A stretch of 15,423 nucleotides of DNA from Mariprofundaceae bacterium (GTDB lineage Bacteria; Pseudomonadota; Zetaproteobacteria; Mariprofundales; Mariprofundaceae): positions 1 to 15,423 of the forward strand of contig JAUZQT010000035.1 of assembly GCA_030950825.1 (NCBI GenBank), written 5' to 3'. Position 1 is the first letter of the stretch; each line of letters begins with the position of its first letter. Below are positions 1 to 6,212 of this stretch, piece by piece. Under the pieces are notes generated by a model, which was not told the origin of the DNA, did not search any database, and saw only the letters and a list, made by a program, of their open reading frames with translations. The translations under genes were made by a program, and so were the position numbers.

Positions 1-94
1 AGGTTACCCTCCCCTGCTTCACCCTGAAAGGATAGGCTTCACTTCTATGCAAGCGTTTGTGCGTGCAGAGTGTAAGATATTGGTTTACATGGCG

Positions 95-144
95 TATTGA
101 AAAAACACGTAGTCACCTTGTTGGTGATGAGTGTTTTTTCAATA
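95..144. terminator. Long inverted repeat, possible bidirectional terminator
   Basis: A perfect 14-bp inverted repeat is seen: arm 95-108 (TATTGAAAAAACAC) pairs with 131-144. Inside it is a second 5-bp stem, TCACC (113-117) with GGTGA (123-127), over a 5-nt loop. The A6/T6 tracts sit in the outer stem, so read in either direction a short GC-containing hairpin is followed by a T-run. It lies just past the stop of the minus-strand gene 196-489, where a terminator is expected. The inner stem is short, so this is a plausible rather than a clear intrinsic terminator. Confidence 0.5.
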
Positions 145-195
145 GTTCAAGTGAATCAAGAGCTTGCGCTATGGATGTGCAAACACTTGCAGGAT

Positions 196-489
196 CTAGG
201 TAACAGTTAAGGGGCCATCCAAGAAGGCCATATCTTCCCATATATGGGTTGCCTTTCCATCCGCATCACGAAAACGCAAGTTATGCTGACGTGGCACTAG
301 GCGGTGCGCTCGCCCATAGCTATCTTCTTGCAGGTCAACATCATCATCAGACGACAAAATTAACAAATCATCTTCAATCAAAAGGTCAGTGATTTCATAC
401 CCCCGCCCCATATATTGCACCCGAAGACCAATTAACTTTCGCAATGCCTGCGCATCTTCAACCAGTGCTTGCAATCCCGATTCACTCAT
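196..489 (-). CDS. Small acidic hypothetical protein (97 aa)
   Basis: I do not recognise this gene. The start was chosen at the internal ATG (487-489) because GGAGGA lies 7 nt upstream of it; a longer reading frame begins at 534 but lacks such a site. The protein starts MSESGLQALVEDAQALRKL, has no signal peptide or membrane segment, and looks cytoplasmic. Its central part alternates hydrophobic and acidic residues (ITDLLIEDDLLILSSDDDVD) and reads like a small beta-rich fold, perhaps a barrel of the kind found in RNA-binding or adaptor proteins, but that is only an impression. It is transcribed divergently from the MscS channel gene across about 160 nt, and the hairpin at 95-144 follows its stop. 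Confidence 0.65.
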   Translation of the reverse strand: MSESGLQALVEDAQALRKLIGLRVQYMGRGYEITDLLIEDDLLILSSDDDVDLQEDSYGRAHRLVPRQHNLRFRDADGKATHIWEDMAFLDGPLTVT

Positions 490-541
490 CCCATGCTCCT
501 CCCAGTATATTAGCTTCAACACGTTCTTTACCACAAAAGTA

Positions 542-586
542 TATGATGAATGGTAGCAGCATCATAGTATTTGCTGCAAACTATGA
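542..586. promoter_or_regulatory. Overlapping inverted repeats in divergent intergenic region
   Basis: Two inverted repeats share sequence between the divergent gene starts at 489 and 650. TATGATG (542-548) pairs with CATCATA (560-566). TCATAGT (562-568) pairs with ACTATGA (580-586), extended inward by TTGC/GCAA around position 575. The arms at 560-566 and 562-568 overlap, so only one hairpin could form at a time. This could be a regulator binding site or a leader switch for the channel gene; nothing in the sequence decides between these. Confidence 0.3.
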
Positions 587-649
587 AAAAATTTAGGCAA
601 AGAATTATTCAGGTCAAATAAGCATGAGTGTTTTTATAGGAGCTCAATC

Positions 650-1759
650 ATGGCATTTTTGCAAAGTATCCAACAATGGGAATTTCTTCAAATCCCATTA
701 TCTCGTTGGTTTATGACCTTGTTTTTCCTGGCTCTGACCGTGGCAGCCCAGCGCTATATTATTCAAGTATTTCATCGCATCACCCATGCCTTTACCTCCC
801 GTACAGAAACGCCATTGGATGATATTCTGCTCGCAGCTGCTGAAAAGCCTGCCGGCTGGCTCATTCTTACGCTGGGTTTGATGCTAAGCATCCATATCCT
901 CAATCCTCCCTTAACAAGTTTTCCTCTTGTCGAATTCATCGATCATGCAGTTCGCATCATATCCATTATGCTTGCCAGTTGGTTTACATGGCGGCTGATT
1001 GACGGCTTCGCTGCCTATTTTTCTGCCCGTGCTGTGAAAACAGATTCAGCCCTAGATGACCAACTGGTGCCTTTTATCAGTAAGACACTGAAGATATTTC
1101 TTGTTTTCACTATTATTTTAGTTTTAGCCCAAAATATGGGTTATTCGATTTCTGGCTTGATTGCCTCATTGGGCATTGGCGGCTTGGCTATTGCAATGGC
1201 TGCCAAAGATACCATTGCCAACATCTTTGGTTCGGTCATGATTTTACTGGATCGGCCATTTACTGTTGGCGACTGGATAAAAACAAGTCAATTTGAAGGC
1301 GTTGTTGAAGAAGTGGGCTTCCGCTCCACGCGCATTCGTACATTTTCCAAAACGCTGGTGAATGTGCCAAACTCACAACTTGCTAATATGGTGATTGATA
1401 ATATTGATGCCATGCCAAAGCGCCGTGTAAAAATGCGCATTGGTATCACCTATGACACAACGCCTGAGAAAATGAAGCAGGCAATTGCTAGTATTGAGAA
1501 TATTCTACTAAACCACAAAGGTGTGGATCAAGATTATTCGCTGGTAAAGTTTGATAGCTTTGAAGACTCATCACTATCCATCTTCCTTTATTATTTTTCT
1601 AAAAGCACGGTCTGGGAAGAGTACTTACAAACGCGGCAAGAGGTTAATTTGGAAATCATGCAAGCATTGGAAGCATTAAACCTTGAGTTTGCCTTCCCTA
1701 GCCGTTCCCTCTATTTGCATCATGCGGATGATACGAACCTCGAAAAAAACAATGACTAA
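650..1759 (+). CDS. MscS-family mechanosensitive ion channel
   Basis: This is a small-conductance mechanosensitive channel protein of the inner membrane, opening under membrane tension to release solutes on osmotic downshock. At 369 residues it is longer than classical E. coli MscS (286) and closer to YnaI-type channels, with extra N-terminal helices at roughly 19-41, 71-89 and 97-125. Further helices are at about 145-165 and 168-202. The last is the Gly/Ala-rich pore helix, ending in the signature LDRPFTVGDWI (200-210). The beta-domain that follows carries the family pattern of a glycine turn, TRIRTF and VNVPNSQLAN (238-246). The start has AGGAG 7 nt upstream. Nothing is missing and the family assignment is secure; which subfamily member it is cannot be told. 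Confidence 0.93.
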   Translation: MAFLQSIQQWEFLQIPLSRWFMTLFFLALTVAAQRYIIQVFHRITHAFTSRTETPLDDILLAAAEKPAGWLILTLGLMLSIHILNPPLTSFPLVEFIDHAVRIISIMLASWFTWRLIDGFAAYFSARAVKTDSALDDQLVPFISKTLKIFLVFTIILVLAQNMGYSISGLIASLGIGGLAIAMAAKDTIANIFGSVMILLDRPFTVGDWIKTSQFEGVVEEVGFRSTRIRTFSKTLVNVPNSQLANMVIDNIDAMPKRRVKMRIGITYDTTPEKMKQAIASIENILLNHKGVDQDYSLVKFDSFEDSSLSIFLYYFSKSTVWEEYLQTRQEVNLEIMQALEALNLEFAFPSRSLYLHHADDTNLEKNND

Positions 1760-1871
1760 CCCGCATTATTCATAAATGCTGCTGCGCCCTCGCTTGCTCC
1801 TTTGTCCGCAACGAATCCGTTGCAAACAAAGCTTCGGCGCGATCATCACGGCGATTCATGAATAATGCGGG
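1760..1871. repeat. 112-nt imperfect palindrome (REP/MITE-like hairpin)
   Basis: The element begins on the base after the mscS stop codon. The ends are perfect 14-bp inverted repeats, CCCGCATTATTCAT (1760-1773) and its complement (1858-1871), extending to 17/18 with one mismatch. Nested inside are GCGCC (1784-1788)/GGCGC (1836-1840), CTTTGT (1800-1805)/ACAAAG (1826-1831) and GCAACG (1808-1813)/CGTTGC (1818-1823) around a 4-nt AATC loop. No T-run follows the right arm, so it is not a canonical intrinsic terminator. The size and nesting fit a dispersed palindromic repeat such as a REP/BIME or MITE, but a second copy is not present in this window. Confidence 0.6.
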
Positions 1872-1873
1872 CT

Positions 1874-1901
1874 AAGAGCCTCGGAAAAAATAAATCATCC
1901 A
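1874..1901. repeat. Left copy of inverted repeat flanking glycosyltransferase pair
   Basis: The core CTCGGAAAAAATAAATCATC continues to CA at 1901 and matches, in inverted orientation, 4358-4378 with only one A inserted. Similarity continues outward to 1874 at a lower level (AAGAGC against AAAAGT). The two copies bracket the minus-strand glycosyltransferase genes and nothing else. They could be ends of an insertion or copies of a dispersed intergenic element. Confidence 0.55.
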
Positions 1902-1911
1902 CTTCTACGGG

Positions 1912-1929
1912 TCGAACCTTAAGGTTCGA
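1912..1929. repeat. 18-bp perfect palindrome
   Basis: TCGAACCTTAAGGTTCGA is a perfect palindrome 13 nt beyond the stop codon of the GT2 gene. As RNA it would form a 7-bp stem with a TTAA loop. No T-run follows on either strand, so it is a weak terminator candidate; a protein-binding site or part of the adjoining repeat element is equally possible. Confidence 0.5.
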
Positions 1930-1942
1930 TATTATGGCGCAC

Positions 1943-2671
1943 TTATTGTAACGGCGTCATTCGATGCAAGCGACGAATCTTCAGAATATCTATAAACATT
2001 TTTAGGGGGTCAATCAGCATACGCACTTTTGAATTGGATTCATTAACCCATTCAACAGGAATTTCAGCAATTCGGTAGCCCATTTGTGTCGCTAAAAATA
2101 AAACCTCAACATCAAAGCTGAAGCCATCAAGTTTTTGCTCCATAAATATTTGCCTTGATGATTTGGCTGTAAACGCCTTAAAGCCACACTGGGTATCTTG
2201 CATATCAATACCCGTTGCAAGACGCATCAACATATTAAAGCTCTTCCCCATATGTTCGCGCACCCATGATTGGTGTTGACTAATATCCGAATCAGGATGC
2301 TGGCGTGAGGCAATGACCACATCCAGCTGAGGATGGGTCTGTAGTATGGCAAATACCTTCTCAATTTCACGTATGTGGGTGGAGTGATCTGCATCAAGAA
2401 AGACTTGAATATCTCCCTTAGCGGCCAGCATACCACGACGCACTGCTGCACCCTTTCCTATATTTTTCGTTTGCTCAATCAATAATAATTCAGGCATGCT
2501 GCTCATTAATTGACGCACACATTCACAAGTCTGGTCACCACTCCCATCATCCACAACACACAACTCAAAATCATGCGCTAAATGCTCTGTCAGCCAAGCA
2601 TAGGCATCTTTCAATGTGCTTGGCAGTCGTTCTGCTTCATTATATGCAGGAATAATAACGGATAACTTCAT
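1943..2671 (-). CDS. Family 2 glycosyltransferase, Alg5/dolichyl-phosphate glucosyltransferase-like
   Basis: A GT-A fold glycosyltransferase that likely moves a sugar from a nucleotide donor onto a polyprenyl phosphate at the cytoplasmic face of the membrane. Over 242 residues the motifs come in family order: SVIIPAYNE (4-12), VVDDGSGD (39-46), the GKGAAVRRGM donor-site segment (72-81), the metal-binding DAD (93-95), QCGFKAF (161-167) and FDVEVL (186-191). No transmembrane helices follow the catalytic domain, unlike DPM1- or GtrB-type enzymes, which favours the Alg5-like soluble group. Its ATG overlaps the stop of the upstream ArnT-like gene by 4 nt (ATGA), so the two are translationally coupled: this enzyme probably makes the lipid-linked sugar that the membrane enzyme uses. 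Donor sugar and acceptor are unknown. Confidence 0.88.
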   Translation of the reverse strand: MKLSVIIPAYNEAERLPSTLKDAYAWLTEHLAHDFELCVVDDGSGDQTCECVRQLMSSMPELLLIEQTKNIGKGAAVRRGMLAAKGDIQVFLDADHSTHIREIEKVFAILQTHPQLDVVIASRQHPDSDISQHQSWVREHMGKSFNMLMRLATGIDMQDTQCGFKAFTAKSSRQIFMEQKLDGFSFDVEVLFLATQMGYRIAEIPVEWVNESNSKVRMLIDPLKMFIDILKIRRLHRMTPLQ

Positions 2672-4290
2672 GGTTCTACGATATAAAAAAGAAATCCGCC
2701 CTGATCAACCGTGGCATGTATTTTTTCTAACCACGGCAACTGCTTGAACGACTCACTGCGCAAAATAACGGCATAAGCATGCTGCTGAGTTTTCAGTACT
2801 TCAAGGCCCTCAGCATTAAGAACAACCTGATAAGGTCGATCAGATTGAAACGATATAGATGGAAAGTTCAAATTATAACTATAAATAGGCAGATCTTTTG
2901 GCAAGCCTTGAATACTTTGCGCAATACTACTTTGTGGCGCTTGTGCAAGTTTCCCTGCAAATGTGCCCAAAGGAATCAGCAAGCAGGATTGCAACACAAA
3001 ACCCAGCACGATAAAACGGTGCAGAACATACGCTTGCATTTGAGCCTTCCACAGCCAAAACAAAACTGCCAAAAGAAGAAAGCCTGCTAGGCTGATAAAA
3101 AAGCCTGGTTGAATATCTTGTGATAACACCGCAACGGCGCGTGGGTGGTGCACCCAATCGCTTATGTTAGAGTATATGAAAGGAAAGATGATCAATACAA
3201 GAGCAACGGGCAGCAGCATGATGAATGTTGCTTTTTGCATGCCAACAACTTGCCTCACGTCAGCAGGCTTTCGCCACCATGCCGCAGCAAGACCCAAAGC
3301 AATAGCGGTATACAAACAGGATATATAATGAGGCAGTTTGGTTTGCGCAAAACTAAATAAAACGAATACAATGATACTCCACAAAAGACTTAAGCGAATC
3401 ATATTATCCAATAGCTCGTTGGATTCTCGTTTCCAATGCCGAATAAGATAAGGCATCCACGCCAACCAAGGCAATACAGAAATCATAAATACAACAATAT
3501 AATAGTGCCAACCGCCGCCATGCCCCTGCATAGGCTGCAGGGCACGACCAATATTTTGCACCATGATAAATTCATACAAAAAACCGATACCATGTTCCAG
3601 CCATATCATCAGATACCAAGGCGTCGCAGTGATAAAAAATAGCAATAAGGCACTAATCCATGGGATGTTTTTGAGCGCGCGTTGCAAATCGCCGACCACC
3701 AAGCGATCCGCCACAATCACCAATATGGGGATCACGGCACCCACAGGCCCTTTGATACTCACAGCCACACCCATCATCGCCGCACACCACAAAGCATATG
3801 TGCGATTATCTGATTGCAACCAACGGAAATAATTCAATAAACAGGCTGCAACAAAGAAGTTTAACACAGCATCAAGAATGGCAGCATGACCTAAAATACC
3901 GACTTCCAACATGGAAAGGAAAATCAGTGCGGCTGCTATGCCAAATTGCGGGCTATGCATATCTCGCCCAAAACGAAACAACAGCTGGGCGGTGAGTAAA
4001 GTAAATATGGCCGATGGCAAACGAGCCGCAAAGGCATTTTCACCAAAAATAACAAAGCATAAGTTCATCATATAATAGGTGAAAGGTGGTTTTTCAAAGA
4101 ATTGCAGGCCATTCGCAGTAGGTACAATCCATTCGCCCAAACGCATCATATCCGCAGCAGTTTGGGCATAAATGGTTTCATCATAGTCGAACAACGGCGC
4201 TAAACCCAAAGAAGGCAAGCTAAACGCAGCCCATATAACAAACAAGTACCATCCATAATGATGGCTTGGAATATCATCAATTCGCGTCAT
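2668..4290 (-). CDS. ArnT/PMT-family membrane glycosyltransferase (GT39/GT83 type)
   Basis: A polytopic inner-membrane enzyme that transfers a sugar from a polyprenyl-phosphate carrier to a periplasmic acceptor such as lipid A, another glycan or protein. The diagnostic first periplasmic loop is clear: DYDETIYAQTAADMM, then GEWIVPTANGLQFFEKPP, closely following ArnT (PDETRYAEISREML...FEKP) and containing the catalytic-site acidic pair. About a dozen hydrophobic helices follow, then a short soluble C-terminal part. I place the start at the ATG at 4288-4290, which gives an N-terminus of normal family length; the frame is open to an ATG at 4356, adding 22 unconserved-looking residues. Neither start has a good ribosome binding site. 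It is the first gene of a two-gene operon with the GT2 enzyme. The acceptor cannot be read from sequence. Confidence 0.85.
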   Translation of the reverse strand: MTRIDDIPSHHYGWYLFVIWAAFSLPSLGLAPLFDYDETIYAQTAADMMRLGEWIVPTANGLQFFEKPPFTYYMMNLCFVIFGENAFAARLPSAIFTLLTAQLLFRFGRDMHSPQFGIAAALIFLSMLEVGILGHAAILDAVLNFFVAACLLNYFRWLQSDNRTYALWCAAMMGVAVSIKGPVGAVIPILVIVADRLVVGDLQRALKNIPWISALLLFFITATPWYLMIWLEHGIGFLYEFIMVQNIGRALQPMQGHGGGWHYYIVVFMISVLPWLAWMPYLIRHWKRESNELLDNMIRLSLLWSIIVFVLFSFAQTKLPHYISCLYTAIALGLAAAWWRKPADVRQVVGMQKATFIMLLPVALVLIIFPFIYSNISDWVHHPRAVAVLSQDIQPGFFISLAGFLLLAVLFWLWKAQMQAYVLHRFIVLGFVLQSCLLIPLGTFAGKLAQAPQSSIAQSIQGLPKDLPIYSYNLNFPSISFQSDRPYQVVLNAEGLEVLKTQQHAYAVILRSESFKQLPWLEKIHATVDQGGFLFYIVEP

Positions 4291-4357
4291 GTGACGCAGA
4301 CTAGCGTGAAAACTTATTGAATACGAACTTCTATCTGGCGCATGTTGGCGCACCATT

Positions 4358-4384
4358 TGGATGATTTATTTTTCCGAGACTTTT
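4358..4384. repeat. Right copy of inverted repeat flanking glycosyltransferase pair
   Basis: Positions 4358-4378 (TGGATGATTTATTTTTCCGA plus G) are the reverse complement of 1880-1901 apart from one base in the A/T run. Weaker similarity continues to 4384. The core ends 2 nt before the upstream-most possible start of the ArnT-like gene, so it may also lie in that gene's promoter or leader region. Confidence 0.55.
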
Positions 4385-4442
4385 AAACCCACAAAATATT
4401 AATCACTTTATTGTCGCTGCAAAGCAATCCACAATTGCGGCT

Positions 4443-5393
4443 ATGCTCACGTCTCCTACAAGTACAAACACAGCATCGCCCCGAAATTTATCGCCAGAAG
4501 AAGCAGCAAAATGGATGAAAATTGCCACCTATGCATCGGCCTCGGTGGCAATCATGTTGATTTCTGCCAAGTTGTTCGCATGGTTATGGATCGATTCGGT
4601 GAGCTTATTGGCCACCTTGCTGGATTCTTGTCTGGATGCCATTGCGTCATTGATTACGCTATTTGCCGTACGTCACGCCTTGGAGCCTGCGGATCATGAT
4701 CACCGCTTTGGGCATGGCAAAGCAGAAGCGCTGGCTGGCTTGGCACAATCCATGTTTATTACTGGCTCTGCATTATTCTTACTGCTCGAAGCATCAGCGC
4801 GATTTTTTCACCCCAAGCCAATTGAAGATTCCAGCATTGGTATCGCAGTGATGATTTTTTCTATTATTGCTACGCTGTTATTATTAACTCTGCAAAAGCA
4901 TGTGGTACAAAAAACGGGATCCACTGCCATTGCCGCCGATGCCCTGCACTACAAAACGGACTTATATATGAATGCTAGTGTTATTCTCGCACTGGTTTTA
5001 GCGGTCTATGGCTGGTCTGGTTTTGATGCTGTATTTGGCATTGCTATTGCCTTTTATATTTTATACAGCGCCTATGAAATCATCCAATATTCACTGCATG
5101 ACTTGATGGATCATGAACTGTCCGATGATGAGCGCGCGCAAATTCGAAACATTGTTTCTCAGCATCCGCAAGCCCATGGTATGCACGATTTACGCACGCG
5201 AAAGTCAGGCATTACAGTGTTTATCCAGCTGCATTTGGAGCTTGATGATGCGCTACCTTTGATTGAGGCCCATCGCATTGCGGATGAAGTTGAAGCAGCT
5301 TTAATGAAATTTTACCCCAATGCCGAAATCATTATCCATGAGGATCCCATTGGTGCCGTTCATCATTCTGAACCTTTTGTTCAGAAGCCCTAA
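4443..5393 (+). CDS. fieF: Cation diffusion facilitator, FieF/YiiP-type Fe2+/Zn2+ exporter
   Basis: A proton-coupled inner-membrane exporter of divalent metals (ferrous iron, zinc, possibly cadmium) from the cytoplasm. It is alignable by eye with E. coli FieF. Transport site A has D61 and D65 in helix 2 (LLDSCLDA) and H169 and D173 in helix 5 (ALHYKTD). The loop site B pattern DHDHRFGHGKAEALA supplies D84, H87 and H91. The cytoplasmic C-terminal domain is complete, with HDLRTRKSG, FIQLHLELDD and IIIHEDPIG. Length (316) is slightly above the usual 300 because of a polar N-terminal extension of about 24 residues. The start ATG has only a weak ribosome binding site. It is divergent from the glycosyltransferase operon and is followed after 13 nt by a small Cys/His-rich exported protein. 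The sequence cannot separate iron from zinc preference. Confidence 0.93.
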   Translation: MLTSPTSTNTASPRNLSPEEAAKWMKIATYASASVAIMLISAKLFAWLWIDSVSLLATLLDSCLDAIASLITLFAVRHALEPADHDHRFGHGKAEALAGLAQSMFITGSALFLLLEASARFFHPKPIEDSSIGIAVMIFSIIATLLLLTLQKHVVQKTGSTAIAADALHYKTDLYMNASVILALVLAVYGWSGFDAVFGIAIAFYILYSAYEIIQYSLHDLMDHELSDDERAQIRNIVSQHPQAHGMHDLRTRKSGITVFIQLHLELDDALPLIEAHRIADEVEAALMKFYPNAEIIIHEDPIGAVHHSEPFVQKP

Positions 5394-5406
5394 AACTATT
5401 TTTGTG

Positions 5407-5820
5407 ATGCCTGAGCTGTTGACACCTGAGCTTGTAAAAAAACATTCTCAAAGGCATAGTACGCTTATGCGCAAAGGACTTGCATTGCTGTTGGCTTTTT
5501 CATTCTTATTGATTGGTAGCATTCCAATGCTAGCAAGCACACAGCTTTTGGCCGCTAAGCATATGCACCACGATTCATCAACATCGACAGCAGAGAATCA
5601 TTTGATGTCTGATAATATGAAGCAGTGCCGCATCGAATGCGCTTGTGGTTGCCATGATAATATGGACACCTTACCACTTTTGCTTTCTCCTCACGTGATT
5701 AGCTCTAGCAGTCAAACGCGCATCCACCTTTTAGCAACCCAATATTCTCATGCGGAACCTATATCCCATGAGCTTCACTTACCCATCCCTATTCCCCCTC
5801 CTAAATATTATTACAGCTGA
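5407..5820 (+). CDS. Small exported Cys/His-rich protein, possible metal binder
   Basis: I do not recognise a named family. The first ATG after the fieF stop (5407) gives 137 residues. An internal ATG at 5467 gives 117, starting MRKGLALLLAFSFLLIG, a better signal peptide; the true start is uncertain. The mature part carries HMHH near its N-terminus and then CRIECACGCH, in which four cysteines and a histidine lie within ten residues, an arrangement suited to binding a soft or transition metal. The C-terminus is proline-rich (LPIPIPPPKYYYS). The layout (signal peptide, short His/Cys cluster, proline-rich tail) recalls small proteins found beside heavy-metal efflux genes. The 13-nt gap to fieF suggests co-transcription and a role in metal sensing, buffering or delivery in the periplasm; that role is inferred. 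Confidence 0.6.
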   Translation: MPELLTPELVKKHSQRHSTLMRKGLALLLAFSFLLIGSIPMLASTQLLAAKHMHHDSSTSTAENHLMSDNMKQCRIECACGCHDNMDTLPLLLSPHVISSSSQTRIHLLATQYSHAEPISHELHLPIPIPPPKYYYS

Positions 5821-6212
5821 GTCTTATTAGCCTCATCATCTATGCTACCTTTGAAATAAGATGCGCCCATTGTCATGCACCGAAATATCTAGGCATTGAT
5901 AGCGAGTGTTATTGTGTAGTATAGCTTCTGAATACATTGATGAGATTTTACAGCTGCCTCACGCCCTGATAATAATTCCCCAGTGCTTCAACATGTTAAT
6001 ATGCCTATTTGAACAATAAAGTTGTCTTTTTGCACTTTTGTAATGGTGAATTTCCAGAACAATATTTTAAGTTTACGCCCAATAGCAAGCTTGGGAATAA
6101 CCTTCAGGCGTGATAATAAATTATGCTAAAGAGCGACCTGTTTTTAATCGGTCGTCGATTTCAAACATTTAAAATTTATGATGATAATTTAATTATATAA
6201 TATGGAGTTTTT
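5821..6212. other. 392-nt AT-rich leader with no gene
   Basis: No credible reading frame is seen. The stretch holds a 5-bp hairpin, CGACC (6134-6138)/GGTCG (6150-6154), with an 11-nt T-rich loop; an ATAAT-AA-ATTAT repeat just before it; and a very AT-rich run from about 6160 to 6203. TATAAT occurs at 6196-6201 but is too close to the start codon at 6213 to be the promoter -10 box. The region must contain the promoter for the five-gene operon that follows, but I cannot place it confidently. Confidence 0.5.

Noticed and set aside
1..94. Possible RNA gene at the window start
   Set aside because: No tRNA cloverleaf, T-loop or other recognisable RNA signature could be found in these bases.
2779..3995. 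Several plus-strand open frames inside the ArnT-like gene, and a minus-strand one at 2927-3157
   Set aside because: They are shadows of the strongly supported membrane protein; translations are basic, low-complexity and domain-free.
5320..5406. Upstream extension of the Cys/His-rich protein into fieF
   Set aside because: It would overlap 74 nt of fieF in another frame without a ribosome binding site; the signal-peptide-like start lies further downstream.
6173..6201. Fur-box-like TGATAAT sequence upstream of the lipoprotein
   Set aside because: Only about 11 of 19 positions fit the consensus, with the right half almost unmatched, and the whole region is AT-rich, so chance similarity is likely.
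6196..6201. TATAAT as the -10 box of the lipoprotein operon
   Set aside because: It would place the transcription start at or inside the ribosome binding site at 6204-6207, and no -35 box lies at the right distance.
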